From contig NZ_LVHI01000001.1 in NCBI RefSeq assembly GCF_001645385.1, positions 263,276 through 327,275 of the forward strand: DNA of 64,000 nt, in the 5' to 3' direction. The position numbers were made by a program, and so were the translations under genes. This DNA comes from Rhodococcoides kyotonense. GTDB taxonomy: Bacteria > Actinomycetota > Actinomycetes > Mycobacteriales > Mycobacteriaceae. Shown here piece after piece: positions 49,885 to 58,827 of this stretch; positions within the stretch are counted from its first letter, which is position 1, and every line of letters starts with the position of its first letter. The notes below the pieces were generated by a model. The model made no database searches and was not told the DNA's origin. It saw nothing but the letters and a program-made list of their open reading frames with translations.

Positions 49885-50970
49885 ATGACTGACAGCCAGG
49901 TACACACGGTTCGAATCGGGTCGATGGTCGGCGACGGGATCGGGCACGAAATCGTGCCGGCGACGGTGCGCGTCGTCGACGCCGCGGCCCAGGCCGAGCA
50001 TCTCTCGATCGAGTGGGTCGAACTCGCCCTCGGTCGCGACGCCATCGACGCACACGGCTCGCCCGTCCCGCAGTCGACGCTCGACGAGCTGGCGACGCTG
50101 CCCGCCTGGATCCTGGGCCCACACGACAGCGCGTCGTACCCGGAGCCGTTCCGGTCGCAGCTCACACCTGGCGGTGTCGTTCGAAAGACGTTCGACCTGT
50201 TCGCGAACATTCGGCCTGCGGTGGCCCACCCCGGTGTACGGGCGGTCTCGCCGAACATGGATCTCGTCGTGGTCCGTGAGAACACCGAGGGGTTCTACGC
50301 GGACCGGAACATGCACGTCGGCGGAGGCGAGTTCATGCCGACCCCGGATGTCGCACTCGCGGTCGGTGTCTTCACCCGAACCGCGTGCGAGCGCATCGCG
50401 CGGGAGGCGTTCACGCTCGCCCGCTCTCGACGGAAGAACGTCACCATCGTGCACAAGACCAACGTGCTGTCGCTGACGACAGGTCTGTTCCGCGACGTGT
50501 GCACGTCCGTCGCGCAGGAGTTTCCCGACGTCACCGTCGATCAGGAACACGTCGACGCGCTGACTGCCCATCTCGTCCGACGCGGTCAGGATTTCGACGT
50601 GATCGTCGCGGAGAACATGTTCGGCGACATTCTGTCCGATCTGGCCGGGGAGCTGTCCGGGTCGCTGGGCATGGCGCCGTCGTTGAACACCTCCGAGGCG
50701 AAGGCGATGGCCCAGGCAGCCCACGGATCTGCGCCCGACATAGCGGGCAAGAACCGTGCCAACCCCACCGCGCTGTTCCTGTCGGCCGCGATGATGCTCG
50801 ACTGGCTCGCCGTCCACGGGCACGGCCAGAAGTGCGCGCGTGCCGCACTGCGGATTCGGCACGCCGTCACCGGTGCACTCGAGTCGGGAGTCGCGACCGC
50901 GGACCTCGGCGGACGCGCATCGACCAGCGAATTCACCGAAACCGTCGTTGCGAGAACACTCAGGACCTGA
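49885..50970 (+). CDS. Isocitrate/isopropylmalate dehydrogenase family protein
   Basis: A metal-dependent decarboxylating 2-hydroxyacid dehydrogenase of about 361 residues. Segments: GDGIGHEIVPATVRVVDAA, VVRENTEGFYAD, VHKTNVLSLTTGLF (catalytic Lys), ENMFGDILSDLAGELSG (metal Asp) and HGSAPDIAGKNRANP. Substrate could be isopropylmalate, tartrate, homoisocitrate or a related acid. No leu genes are adjacent, so a catabolic role is as likely as leucine synthesis. Possible starts are ATG 49864, 49873, 49876 and 49885; the last avoids overlap with the divergent gene. Confidence 0.9.
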   Translation: MTDSQVHTVRIGSMVGDGIGHEIVPATVRVVDAAAQAEHLSIEWVELALGRDAIDAHGSPVPQSTLDELATLPAWILGPHDSASYPEPFRSQLTPGGVVRKTFDLFANIRPAVAHPGVRAVSPNMDLVVVRENTEGFYADRNMHVGGGEFMPTPDVALAVGVFTRTACERIAREAFTLARSRRKNVTIVHKTNVLSLTTGLFRDVCTSVAQEFPDVTVDQEHVDALTAHLVRRGQDFDVIVAENMFGDILSDLAGELSGSLGMAPSLNTSEAKAMAQAAHGSAPDIAGKNRANPTALFLSAAMMLDWLAVHGHGQKCARAALRIRHAVTGALESGVATADLGGRASTSEFTETVVARTLRT

Positions 50971-51135
50971 GCCGTCACGGTTTCGAACTCGCGTACGGGG
51001 AAATTCCGTCTTCGACTGGACACGCGGCATTACTGTTCGGTTACCGGTGCGGCAACGTGGCATTCGGTCGCGTACGTTCAACGTCTGGCAGCACCGAGAG
51101 ATGGTGGTGTCGTTTCGACTCTTGGAGGACCTCTC

Positions 51136-52050
51136 GTGGTTACACGATCTTTCTCGAAGCCGGCTCGGCTTCTGATCGCACTGTCCGGCGCAGGCGCGCT
51201 GATGCTCACCGCATGTGCCCAGAACACCGAGGACGGGGGTGCCCCCGCCGCGGAGGAGACCACTGCCGTCGAGGTCGACAAGGTCGACGACATCGCGGCG
51301 ACGCTCCCGCAGAAGAACGTCGACTCGGGCACGTTGGTCGTGGGCGTCAACGTGCCGTACTCGCCCAACGAATTCAAAGATGCGTCGGGCAAGATCATCG
51401 GCTTCGACGTCGACCTGATGAATGCCGTCGCCGGCGTCCTCGGCGTGACGGCGCAGTACGAGGAAGCGGACTTCGACCGCATCATCCCGTCGATCCAGGC
51501 CGGAACCTACGACGTCGGAATGTCGTCGTTCACCGACACCAAGGAGCGCGAGGCGACGGTCGACTTCGCGACCTACTTCAACGCGGGCACGCAGTGGGCG
51601 CAGCAGTCCGGCGGCAGCGTGGATCCGGCGAACGCGTGTGGTCTGAAGGTCGCCGTGCAGACCACGACCATCCAGGATCAGGAAGAAGTTCCCGCGAAGA
51701 GCGAAGCATGTGTCGCGGCAGGCAAGCCTGCGATCGAGATCGTCAAGTTCGACAGCCAGGACGATGCAGCGCAGGCGCTGGTTCTCGGACGAGTCGACGC
51801 GATGTCGGCGGACTCGCCCGTGACGGCGTACGCCATCAAGCAGACCGGCGACAAGCTCGAACCTGCCGGTGAGGTGTTCGATTCCGCGCCGTACGGCTAC
51901 CCGGTCGCCAAGGGTTCGCCCCTCGCCGCGACGCTGCAGCAGGCGGTCCAACACCTGATCGACAACGGTCAGTACCAGACCATCGCCGAGAACTGGGGCG
52001 TCGAGGCAGGCGTGATCGAGCAGTCGCAGATCAACGGCGCAGTGAGCTGA
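51136..52050 (+). CDS. Polar amino-acid ABC transporter, substrate-binding lipoprotein
   Basis: A 304-residue type II binding protein of the glutamate/glutamine/histidine family (SBP_bac_3). The signal peptide ends in lipobox LTAC (Cys27). The ligand-binding domain carries GTLVVGVNVPYSPNEF, IGFDVDLMNAVAG and YDVGMSSFTDTKERE. GTG 51136 has GGAGG 7 nt upstream. First gene of a three-gene uptake cassette; only one permease is encoded, so it probably forms a homodimer. The exact substrate is not clear. Confidence 0.93.
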   Translation: MVTRSFSKPARLLIALSGAGALMLTACAQNTEDGGAPAAEETTAVEVDKVDDIAATLPQKNVDSGTLVVGVNVPYSPNEFKDASGKIIGFDVDLMNAVAGVLGVTAQYEEADFDRIIPSIQAGTYDVGMSSFTDTKEREATVDFATYFNAGTQWAQQSGGSVDPANACGLKVAVQTTTIQDQEEVPAKSEACVAAGKPAIEIVKFDSQDDAAQALVLGRVDAMSADSPVTAYAIKQTGDKLEPAGEVFDSAPYGYPVAKGSPLAATLQQAVQHLIDNGQYQTIAENWGVEAGVIEQSQINGAVS

Positions 52051-52090
52051 TGTCGGTGTCAGACGACGTCGTCCGACGGAAGGGTTCGGT

Positions 52091-53035
52091 GTGTCCGACT
52101 CCGCCTCGTTGAGCACGGGCACCGAGCCCGAGCCCATCAAAGCGATCCCGCTGCGGCATCCCGGACGCTGGATCGCCGCGGTGGTGGTCGTCGTGCTGTT
52201 CGGGCTGTTCGCCTACGGCGCCGCGACCAACCCGGCGTACGGCTGGGGGACGTACGGGCGTTATCTGTTCGACAGCCGAATCGGCGAGGGCGTGTGGAAC
52301 ACGCTGCAATTGACCGTGTACTCGATGATCGCCGCCATTCTTCTCGGCGTGCTGCTCGCGGTCATGCGGTTGTCGCCGAACCCCGTGCTGCGCAGCGCCG
52401 CCTGGATCTACTTGTGGATCTTTCGTGGCACGCCGGTGTACGTGCAGCTCGTGTTCTGGGGATTGATTCCGTCGATCTACAAGAACGTGGCACTGGGCAT
52501 TCCGTTCACCGTCCAGTTCGCCGAGTTCGATCTGCAGGCCATCTACAACGCGTTCTGGTTCGCGGTCATCGGGTTGGCCCTGAACGAAGCCGCGTACATG
52601 GCCGAGATCGTTCGGGCCGGTATCAACTCCGTCGGCGAAGGGCAGATGGAGGCCTCCGTCGCGCTGGGTATGTCGTGGCCGCAGACGATGCGTCGTACGG
52701 TGTTGCCGCAGGCGATGCGCGTCATCATTCCGCCGACCGGCAACGAAGTCATCAGCATGCTGAAGACGACGTCCCTCGTCGTCGCGGTGCCGTTCACCGG
52801 AGAGGTCTACGGCCGTGCCAGGGACATCTCCGGGGCGAACTTCGAGCCCATTCCGCTGCTGTTGGTCGCTGCCACCTGGTACCTCGTGATCACGAGCATT
52901 CTCATGGTCGGGCAGTTCTATCTGGAGCGGTACTACTCCAAGGGTGCGTCACGACAGCTGACCGGTCGTCAGCTTCGGGCCCTCGCCGACGCGCAGGCCG
53001 TGGACGCACGTACCCACGACAACAAGGGCATCTGA
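52091..53035 (+). CDS. Polar amino-acid ABC transporter permease
   Basis: A 314-residue His/Glu/Gln/Arg-type permease with about six helices. The hydrophobic part starts near residue 25, after an acidic, Pro/Glu-rich tail. The EAA loop is [23 protein letters not shown] 52091 is preceded by GGAAGGG. It overlaps the ATPase gene by one base (TGATG). Confidence 0.94.
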   Translation: MSDSASLSTGTEPEPIKAIPLRHPGRWIAAVVVVVLFGLFAYGAATNPAYGWGTYGRYLFDSRIGEGVWNTLQLTVYSMIAAILLGVLLAVMRLSPNPVLRSAAWIYLWIFRGTPVYVQLVFWGLIPSIYKNVALGIPFTVQFAEFDLQAIYNAFWFAVIGLALNEAAYMAEIVRAGINSVGEGQMEASVALGMSWPQTMRRTVLPQAMRVIIPPTGNEVISMLKTTSLVVAVPFTGEVYGRARDISGANFEPIPLLLVAATWYLVITSILMVGQFYLERYYSKGASRQLTGRQLRALADAQAVDARTHDNKGI

Positions 53036-53796
53036 TGTCTCCGATGATCAAGGCCGACCGCGTCCACAAGAATTTCGGGGCGCTGAAGGTACTCAAGGGC
53101 ATCTCGCTCGAGATCGACCGCGGCCAGGTGCTCTGCCTCGTCGGACCGTCGGGCTCCGGCAAGTCGACGTTCCTTCGCTGCATCAACCACCTCGAGCAGG
53201 TCAACGCCGGTCGGCTGTACGTCGACGGCGAGCTGGTCGGCTATCAGGAGAAGGGCGGCAAGCTCTACGAGCTGCACCCCAAGCAAGCTGCGAAACAGCG
53301 TCGCGACATCGGGATGGTGTTCCAACACTTCAATCTCTTCCCGCACCGAACGGCTCTCGAGAACGTCATCGAGGCGCCGACCCAGGTGAAGAAGATGAAG
53401 AAGTCCGACGCCGTCACACGGGCGAAGGAGTTGCTCGACCGTGTCGGTCTCGCCGACAAGGCGACGGCCTATCCGGCGCAGCTGTCTGGTGGCCAGCAGC
53501 AGCGTGTCGCGATCGCGCGAGCACTTGCCATGGATCCGAAGCTCATGTTGTTCGACGAGCCGACGTCCGCGCTCGATCCGGAGCTCGTCGGTGAGGTCCT
53601 CGGAGTGATGCGCGAGCTCGCCAAGGACGGCATGACGATGGTCGTCGTCACCCACGAGATGGGATTCGCTCGCGAGGTTGCCGATCAGCTGGTCTTCATG
53701 GATCAGGGTGTCGTCGTCGAATCGGGGGAGCCGCGGTCGCTGCTGGCGAATCCGCAGCACGAGCGCACCAAAGCGTTCCTGTCGAAATTGCTCTAG
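53035..53796 (+). CDS. Polar amino-acid ABC transporter ATPase
   Basis: A 253-residue ATPase of the GlnQ type. Walker [10 protein letters not shown], signature [15 protein letters not shown], Walker [15 protein letters not shown]-loop [10 protein letters not shown]. An insertion near residues 73-90 ([20 protein letters not shown]) is seen in some actinobacterial members. The frame is open upstream, but the start at ATG 53035 overlaps the permease stop. The 3' end overlaps the convergent methyltransferase by 4 nt. Confidence 0.95.
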   Translation: MSPMIKADRVHKNFGALKVLKGISLEIDRGQVLCLVGPSGSGKSTFLRCINHLEQVNAGRLYVDGELVGYQEKGGKLYELHPKQAAKQRRDIGMVFQHFNLFPHRTALENVIEAPTQVKKMKKSDAVTRAKELLDRVGLADKATAYPAQLSGGQQQRVAIARALAMDPKLMLFDEPTSALDPELVGEVLGVMRELAKDGMTMVVVTHEMGFAREVADQLVFMDQGVVVESGEPRSLLANPQHERTKAFLSKLL

Positions 53797-54638
53797 CGAG
53801 GCTTCACGCAGCTGAAGATCGCCGTGCCGGGGAAGAGCTGGCCGCGTAGTGGACTCCACTGACCCCACTCGCGGTCCAGCCACTCCGGCCAGTCCGGTTC
53901 GACGATGTCCCGCAGTTCCATGCCTGCGGCGACTATCTCGCGTACCCGATCGCCGATCGTCCGATGGTGTTCGACGTACGTGGGCGTCCCCTCGTCGTCG
54001 AATTCGACGTAGGGCGTGCGATCGAAGTACGGAATCGTCGCGGTCAGCCCCGCGGGTCCCGGGTCGTCGGGAAAGATCCACCGCATCGGGTGGTTGACGG
54101 CGAACACCCAGCTCCCGCCGGGCCGTAGGACGCGGGCGATTTCGACCATCACGTTCGCGGAGTCGGCGACGAAGGGAACCGCCCCGAACGCGGAACAGAC
54201 AATGTCGAAACTCTCGTCGGCGAACGGCAGGGATTCGGCACTTGCCTGGATCAGCGGAACACGGTCACCGCCGACTGCCATCGACTCCAAGCCCTTACGG
54301 AGCATGCCGCCCGAGATGTCCAGTCCCACTGCGCGAGCTCCCTGGCTGCCGAGCCATCGCGAGCACGGTGCCGACCCGCAGCCCACTTCGAGAACGTCCT
54401 TGTCGGCCACGTCGCCCAGCAGGTGTGCGTCGCCTTCGTGCAGGCCTTCGGGGCACCACACGAATTCCCCGCGTTCGGTGCTCACCCCCAAGAATTCACC
54501 GTGTGTTCGGTGATACTCGTCGGCGTCGGAATCCCACCACGAACGGCTGGCTCGATCGCTGGCGGCGGACGACAGCCGGGCGCGACCCGGTGTACCAGGT
54601 GGCTGGGGTGTGGGTGAGGAGTGAAGACTGTCGGTCAC
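53793..54638 (-). CDS. SAM-dependent methyltransferase (class I)
   Basis: A 281-residue Rossmann methyltransferase. Motif I is [16 protein letters not shown], followed by [13 protein letters not shown] and [18 protein letters not shown], then RVLRPGG. The C-terminal half ([20 protein letters not shown]) is typical of actinobacterial conserved methyltransferases near rpsA/polA. Substrate unknown. GTG 54638 stands 8 nt after a TAACGT box on the minus strand (54652-54647), so it is probably leaderless. Confidence 0.92.
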   Translation of the reverse strand: MTDSLHSSPTPQPPGTPGRARLSSAASDRASRSWWDSDADEYHRTHGEFLGVSTERGEFVWCPEGLHEGDAHLLGDVADKDVLEVGCGSAPCSRWLGSQGARAVGLDISGGMLRKGLESMAVGGDRVPLIQASAESLPFADESFDIVCSAFGAVPFVADSANVMVEIARVLRPGGSWVFAVNHPMRWIFPDDPGPAGLTATIPYFDRTPYVEFDDEGTPTYVEHHRTIGDRVREIVAAGMELRDIVEPDWPEWLDREWGQWSPLRGQLFPGTAIFSCVKPR

Positions 54639-54646
54639 GCATGGTC

Positions 54647-54652
54647 ACGTTA
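54647..54652 (-). promoter_or_regulatory. -10 box for the methyltransferase gene
   Basis: TAACGT, read on the minus strand, ends 8 nt before GTG 54638. No ribosome binding site intervenes. The tandem repeats at 54663-54722 lie directly upstream. Confidence 0.45.
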
Positions 54653-54662
54653 GTCGAACCAA

Positions 54663-54722
54663 GGCCCCGCCAGGTTTGCGACGGCCCCTGCCAGGTTTGC
54701 GACGGCCCCCGCCAGGTTTGCC
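54663..54722. repeat. Three tandem ~20-bp repeats
   Basis: Three head-to-tail units of GGCCCCYGCCAGGTTTGCGAC, 20, 21 and 19 bp long, with changes only in the C-run and the last bases. The ~21-bp period equals two DNA turns. They sit just upstream of the methyltransferase promoter and about 250 nt upstream of rpsA. Confidence 0.7.
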
Positions 54723-54976
54723 CAGCTGTGACGCGATCGCGTACCCTATGGAGCGCGAGTGTGTTCGTGCTGCGCGGGATCGAAGGGTCTGTCGCTCATC
54801 GGGTTGTCTTCCGTGGGTGACGCTCGCTCGTCGTGTGGCGGAACGAAATCGGTGTGCTCGTTGTTGTACACCGTCGTCCGGTACTTCGGTACCGGCTCTG
54901 CTCGTTCTTCATCAGCTTCACCGTCCGACCGAACATCCATCAACCGATACCCAACCCGTCCGGAGCAACTCAACAC
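54723..54976. promoter_or_regulatory. rpsA upstream region
   Basis: This 254-nt stretch, part of a 338-nt gap without a certain gene, must hold the rpsA promoter and leader. Candidate -10 boxes include TACACC near 54867, but none is convincing. The minus strand has an open frame of 76 codons here (54976-54746) with a plausible acidic, Pro-rich product, but it has no ribosome binding site and overlaps the rpsA start region. I leave it as unresolved. Confidence 0.4.
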
Positions 54977-56449
54977 ATGCCCTCAACCACAACCTCGCCG
55001 CAGGTAGCCGTCAACGACATCGGCTCCGCAGAGGATTTTCTCGCCGCAATCGACGCCACGATCAAGTACTTCAACGATGGTGACATCGTCGAAGGCACCA
55101 TCGTCAAGGTCGATCGTGACGAGGTTCTGCTCGACATCGGTTACAAGACCGAAGGCGTCATCCCTTCCCGTGAGCTCTCCATCAAGCACGACGTCGACCC
55201 CAACGAGGTCGTCTCCGTCGGCGATGAGGTCGAAGCTCTCGTTCTCACCAAGGAGGACAAGGAAGGCCGCCTGATCCTGTCCAAGAAGCGTGCGCAGTAC
55301 GAGCGCGCCTGGGGCACGATCGAAGAGCTCAAGGAGAAGGACGAGGCCGTCAAGGGCACCGTCATCGAGGTCGTCAAGGGTGGCCTCATCCTCGACATCG
55401 GTCTGCGTGGCTTCCTGCCCGCATCGCTCGTCGAGATGCGTCGCGTTCGCGACCTCCAGCCGTACGTCGGCAAGGAGATCGAAGCCAAGATCATCGAGCT
55501 CGACAAGAACCGCAACAACGTGGTCCTGTCGCGCCGTGCATGGCTCGAGCAGACGCAGTCCGAGGTGCGCAGCGAGTTCCTGCACCAGCTGCAGAAGGGA
55601 CAGGTCCGCAAGGGCTTCGTGTCCTCCATCGTCAACTTCGGTGCATTCGTGGACCTGGGCGGCGTCGACGGACTCGTTCACGTGTCCGAGCTGTCCTGGA
55701 AGCACATCGACCACCCCTCCGAGGTTGTCGAGGTCGGCACCGAGGTCACCGTCGAGGTTCTCGACGTCGACCTGGACCGCGAGCGTGTTTCGCTGTCGCT
55801 CAAGGCAACTCAGGAAGATCCGTGGCGTCAGTTCGCTCGCACGCATGCGATCGGCCAGATCGTTCCCGGTAAGGTCACCAAGCTCGTTCCGTTCGGTGCG
55901 TTCGTTCGCGTCGAAGAGGGCATCGAGGGCCTCGTGCACATCTCCGAGCTGGCCGAGCGCCACGTGGAGGTTCCGGACCAGGTCGTGGGTGTCGGCGACG
56001 ACGCACTCGTCAAGGTCATCGACATCGATCTCGAGCGTCGTCGTATCTCGCTGAGCCTCAAGCAGGCCAACGAGGACTACGCGGAAGAGTTCGATCCGTC
56101 CAAGTACGGCATGGCCGACTCGTACGACGAGCAGGGCAACTACATCTTCCCCGAGGGCTTCGACTCCGAGACCAACGAATGGCTCGAAGGCTACGAGAAG
56201 CAGCGTGAAGAGTGGGAAGGCCGCTACGCCGAGGCGGAGCGTCGCCACAAGATGCACACCGCTCAGATGGAGAAGACGGCGAAGGACGAGGCTGCAGAAG
56301 CCGCCAACACCAACTACTCCTCCGAGTCGGGTCAGTCGGACTCCGAAGGCGATGCTGCTGCAGCATCCGCTCCGGCATCGTCCGGTGGATCGCTGGCCAG
56401 CGACGCTCAGCTCGCTGCGCTGCGCGAGAAGCTGTCGGGCAACGCCTGA
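54977..56449 (+). CDS. rpsA: 30S ribosomal protein S1
   Basis: A 490-residue ribosomal protein that binds mRNA and aids initiation. Four S1 OB-fold domains are visible at about residues 36-105, 123-188, 209-278 and 294-363 (for example FVSSIVNFGAFVDLGGVDGL and KVTKLVPFGAFVRVEEGIEG). An actinobacterial tail of ~125 residues, acidic and Ala/Ser-rich, follows (four domains rather than the six of E. coli). In mycobacteria RpsA also takes part in trans-translation. The start is ATG 54977, with CGGAG 12 nt upstream; the frame is open to 54833, but that segment has no S1 character. Confidence 0.97.
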   Translation: MPSTTTSPQVAVNDIGSAEDFLAAIDATIKYFNDGDIVEGTIVKVDRDEVLLDIGYKTEGVIPSRELSIKHDVDPNEVVSVGDEVEALVLTKEDKEGRLILSKKRAQYERAWGTIEELKEKDEAVKGTVIEVVKGGLILDIGLRGFLPASLVEMRRVRDLQPYVGKEIEAKIIELDKNRNNVVLSRRAWLEQTQSEVRSEFLHQLQKGQVRKGFVSSIVNFGAFVDLGGVDGLVHVSELSWKHIDHPSEVVEVGTEVTVEVLDVDLDRERVSLSLKATQEDPWRQFARTHAIGQIVPGKVTKLVPFGAFVRVEEGIEGLVHISELAERHVEVPDQVVGVGDDALVKVIDIDLERRRISLSLKQANEDYAEEFDPSKYGMADSYDEQGNYIFPEGFDSETNEWLEGYEKQREEWEGRYAEAERRHKMHTAQMEKTAKDEAAEAANTNYSSESGQSDSEGDAAAASAPASSGGSLASDAQLAALREKLSGNA

Positions 56450-56485
56450 TAACAGACGCTCGCCCGGTAAGGGTGTGACGCTGGG

Positions 56486-56517
56486 AAGCCCCGGTTCTCT
56501 TCGGAGAGCCGGGGCTT
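56486..56517 (+). terminator. Intrinsic terminator after rpsA
   Basis: A 14-bp stem (AAGCCCCGGTTCTC with GAGAGCCGGGGCTT, one G-U pair), TTCG tetraloop and a short T-run (CTTTCG). Clear rho-independent form for rpsA. Confidence 0.85.
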
Positions 56518-56612
56518 TCGTCTGTCCGATGCCGATGCCGATGCCGGCGACGCATGAATGGACCGCTGAAGTTGTCCAGTCGTATCTATGGCGCATTCAC
56601 GCGGTTGCACAC

Positions 56613-56649
56613 ACAAAAATGGACCCGATCCGTGAGGATTCGGGTCCAT
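56613..56649 (-). terminator. Intrinsic terminator for the small minus-strand gene
   Basis: Read on the minus strand: ATGGACCCGA ... TCGGGTCCAT hairpin (56649-56619), followed directly by TTTTTGTGTGT. A GC-rich stem plus T-run is a textbook terminator and points to a minus-strand transcript entering from the right. Confidence 0.75.
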
Positions 56650-56669
56650 CGTCGTATTCGACGGTCGGC

Positions 56670-56876
56670 TCAACCTGCGACGGCGGGGCTCCACTGAGCG
56701 ACGGCGGTCCGCTTGCGCATCGAAGCGAAGCTGTGGCGTGCCGGACTGAGCAGGGTGGTGAACCAGTTACGCCGATGATCGGCCAACGCCAAGGCAACTT
56801 CGGGAATCAGAATGACGTGAACTCCCGACTCCATGCCGAGACGGTGCCGACCCTGGTGGATCTGATTGCTTCGCAT
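56670..56876 (-). CDS. Uncharacterised 68-residue protein
   Basis: An ATG at 56876 (minus strand) has AAAGGA 6 nt upstream, and an intrinsic terminator lies 21 nt after its TGA. The product is small, basic and His/Arg-rich at the start (MRSNQIHQGRHRLG), with a hydrophobic central stretch (VHVILIPEVALALAD) and the Trp-containing segment RRNWFTTLLSPARHSFASM. I recognise no family. It lies in the gap between rpsA and coaE, where M. tuberculosis has no annotated gene. The combination of ribosome binding site, terminator and normal codon usage argues for a real gene. Confidence 0.6.
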   Translation of the reverse strand: MRSNQIHQGRHRLGMESGVHVILIPEVALALADHRRNWFTTLLSPARHSFASMRKRTAVAQWSPAVAG

Positions 56877-57006
56877 CGAACATCCTTTTCGCTAGCAGCG
56901 GGTCGGCAAATACTTATCTCGCACGACGAAGATAACGGACCGATCGGTAAACCTGGTGTATTTGGGGCCGGTGTGCTCCGGCGTGTTCGATGACAGACTG
57001 GTCACC

Positions 57007-58224
57007 ATGTTGAGACTGGGCCTCACCGGAGGCATCGGAGCTGGAAAGTCCACCGTGTCGAAGATTCTGTCCGAGTTGGGCGGAGTGATCGTCGACGCCG
57101 ACGTGATCGCGCGGGAAGTCGTCGAACCCGGCACTCCCGGACTCGCGAAACTGGTCGAGGCCTTCGGCGACGACATCCTGTTGCCCGACGGCGCGTTGGA
57201 CCGGCCGGCCTTGGCGTCGAAGGCATTTGCCACCGACGAAACGCGCGCGACCCTGAACTCGATCGTCCATCCGCTCGTGGGTGCGCGCACCGCGGAACTC
57301 GTCGACGGTGCGCCGCAGGATGCGATCGTCGTCCAGGACATCCCCTTGTTGGTCGAAGGCAAGATGGGCGCGTTGTTCCAACTCGTCGCCGTCGTCTACG
57401 TCGACGCGGAGGAGCGGGTCCATCGGCTCGTGCACCAACGAAACATGCCCGAGGACGACGCGCGCGCTCGGATCGCGGCACAGGCGTCGGACGACGATCG
57501 TCGTGCCGCCGCCGACATCTGGATCGACAACAGCGGTGCGATGGGAGCGATCGAGGCGAATGTTCGCGCGCTGTGGAGCGACCGACTCGTGCCGTTCGAG
57601 AAGAACATTCGCGACGGCGTCACCGTCGCCACACCGCCCGTGCTCGTCGACGCCGATCCGACATGGGGGGCGCAGGCCGAGCGTCTCGTGGCGCGACTCG
57701 CGCTGGTGTGTGGAAGTGCCGCTGCGAGAATCGATCACATCGGATCGACCGCTGTCCCAGGTCTCGACGCCCGCGACGTGCTCGACATCCAGATCACCGT
57801 CGCCACCCTGGACGACGCGGATTCGCTCGCGGAGTCGTTGCGGCGCATCGGTTTTCCGCGTATCGAGGCGATCACGTTCGACGATCCCGAGCCCGGGTAC
57901 GGCATCGGGGGAGAAGCCGATCCGGCCGTGTGGGGCAAGCGAATTCACGGTAGCGCGGACCCGGGACGACCGGCCACGGTGCACATCAGGGTCGACGGTT
58001 GGCCCGCACAGCAATTCGCCCTCGTGTTCCGCGACTGGCTGCGCGCGGACGCCGACGCGGCCGCCGAATACGGTGCCGTCAAGCGCACGGCCCAGGCAGC
58101 CGCAGCCGAGGTCGACGACCCGGCGGACGCGGTCGACAAGTACGAGAGCGTCAAGGCGCCGTGGTTCGACGGCGCCTACACGCGCGCGTGGACGTGGGCC
58201 GAGGAGACCGGTTGGAAGGCCTGA
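57007..58224 (+). CDS. coaE: Dephospho-CoA kinase fused to a GrpB (UPF0157) domain
   Basis: 405 residues. The first ~200 form dephospho-CoA kinase, the last step of CoA synthesis: P-loop GLTGGIGAGKST (residues 5-16), DADVIAREVVEPG and RRAAADIWIDNSG. From about residue 215 to 395 a GrpB/UPF0157 nucleotidyltransferase-like domain follows (ARIDHIGSTAVPGLDARDVLDI, VHIRVDG). The same fusion is known in mycobacterial CoaE, where the C-terminal part appears to help folding. ATG 57007 is used; there is no ribosome binding site, and CAGACT 7 nt upstream may be a weak -10. Confidence 0.95.
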   Translation: MLRLGLTGGIGAGKSTVSKILSELGGVIVDADVIAREVVEPGTPGLAKLVEAFGDDILLPDGALDRPALASKAFATDETRATLNSIVHPLVGARTAELVDGAPQDAIVVQDIPLLVEGKMGALFQLVAVVYVDAEERVHRLVHQRNMPEDDARARIAAQASDDDRRAAADIWIDNSGAMGAIEANVRALWSDRLVPFEKNIRDGVTVATPPVLVDADPTWGAQAERLVARLALVCGSAAARIDHIGSTAVPGLDARDVLDIQITVATLDDADSLAESLRRIGFPRIEAITFDDPEPGYGIGGEADPAVWGKRIHGSADPGRPATVHIRVDGWPAQQFALVFRDWLRADADAAAEYGAVKRTAQAAAAEVDDPADAVDKYESVKAPWFDGAYTRAWTWAEETGWKA

Positions 58225-58227
58225 GCG

Positions 58228-58764
58228 TCAGTCGTACGGTCGCCAGGTCGTCGGCATTCCCAGTGAGGCGAGCCACGCGTCGAGGTCGTAGTCGAAGCGG
58301 GCCAGCCCGTCGACCGCTGTGACTGCCCGGTGCATCGCGCGCTCGGACGTTGCGCCGTCGAGCAGTCCGGCGCAACGAGCGTCCAGAAGCTCGTCGACGT
58401 CGAGGAGATCGAACCCTCGCCCGGTACGCACGACGACATCGAGGTAGTGGTCGGTGGACGTCCAGACGTTCCCGGCCACGAACTCGCCGACGTCGACGTA
58501 GTAGTTCTGATCCCGCCGGTGGCCCGCGACGTAGTGGAAGATCGACGCGCGCAGCCCGAGGTCGGGGAGCAGCCACGACTGCAGATAGTCGAACTGCGCG
58601 TGATCCGACGGTCGGGCCATGTACAGACCCCACGGTTCGACGCGGTATTCGTCGACCGGGCGTACGAAACCCTTGGGGTCCGTGTTGGTCAGGCCCGGAA
58701 CGTCGAAGTACTCGACCTTGGGAGAATGGACGTGGGAGTGGGGCGCGGAGGCGGGGGCGTCCAT
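58228..58764 (-). CDS. DUF402 family protein
   Basis: A 178-residue protein of the DUF402 family (Rv1632c-like). The core has EPWGLYMARPSDHAQFDYLQ, FHYVAGHRRDQNYYVDVGEF and the acidic strand FDLLDVDELLDA. DUF402 proteins of known structure are nucleoside di/triphosphatases or RNA-associated hydrolases with a Tyr/Asp-lined metal site; the role of this one is unknown. It begins at ATG 58764 and lies tail-to-tail with coaE (3-nt gap), head-to-head with uvrB. Confidence 0.9.
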   Translation of the reverse strand: MDAPASAPHSHVHSPKVEYFDVPGLTNTDPKGFVRPVDEYRVEPWGLYMARPSDHAQFDYLQSWLLPDLGLRASIFHYVAGHRRDQNYYVDVGEFVAGNVWTSTDHYLDVVVRTGRGFDLLDVDELLDARCAGLLDGATSERAMHRAVTAVDGLARFDYDLDAWLASLGMPTTWRPYD

Positions 58765-58815
58765 GGGTGATCAAGGTACCTGTCTTCGCGCGGGGAATCT
58801 GTCGGTGGTCGCGTC

Positions 58816-58821
58816 TACCCT
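58816..58821 (+). promoter_or_regulatory. -10 box for a leaderless uvrB transcript
   Basis: TACCCT ends 6 nt before ATG 58828, with no ribosome binding site. No clear LexA box (TCGAAC-N3/4-GTTCGA type) was found in the 60-nt gap. Confidence 0.5.
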
Positions 58822-58827
58822 GGAAGC

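Noticed and set aside
54746..54976. Minus-strand frame of 76 codons upstream of rpsA
   Set aside because: The product looks partly natural (acidic, Pro-rich), but there is no ribosome binding site, the third-position GC is only moderate and it overlaps the rpsA leader. Conservation would be needed to accept it.
58765..58827. SOS (LexA) box before uvrB
   Set aside because: No TCGAAC-type palindrome is present in the gap; only the -10 box is seen.
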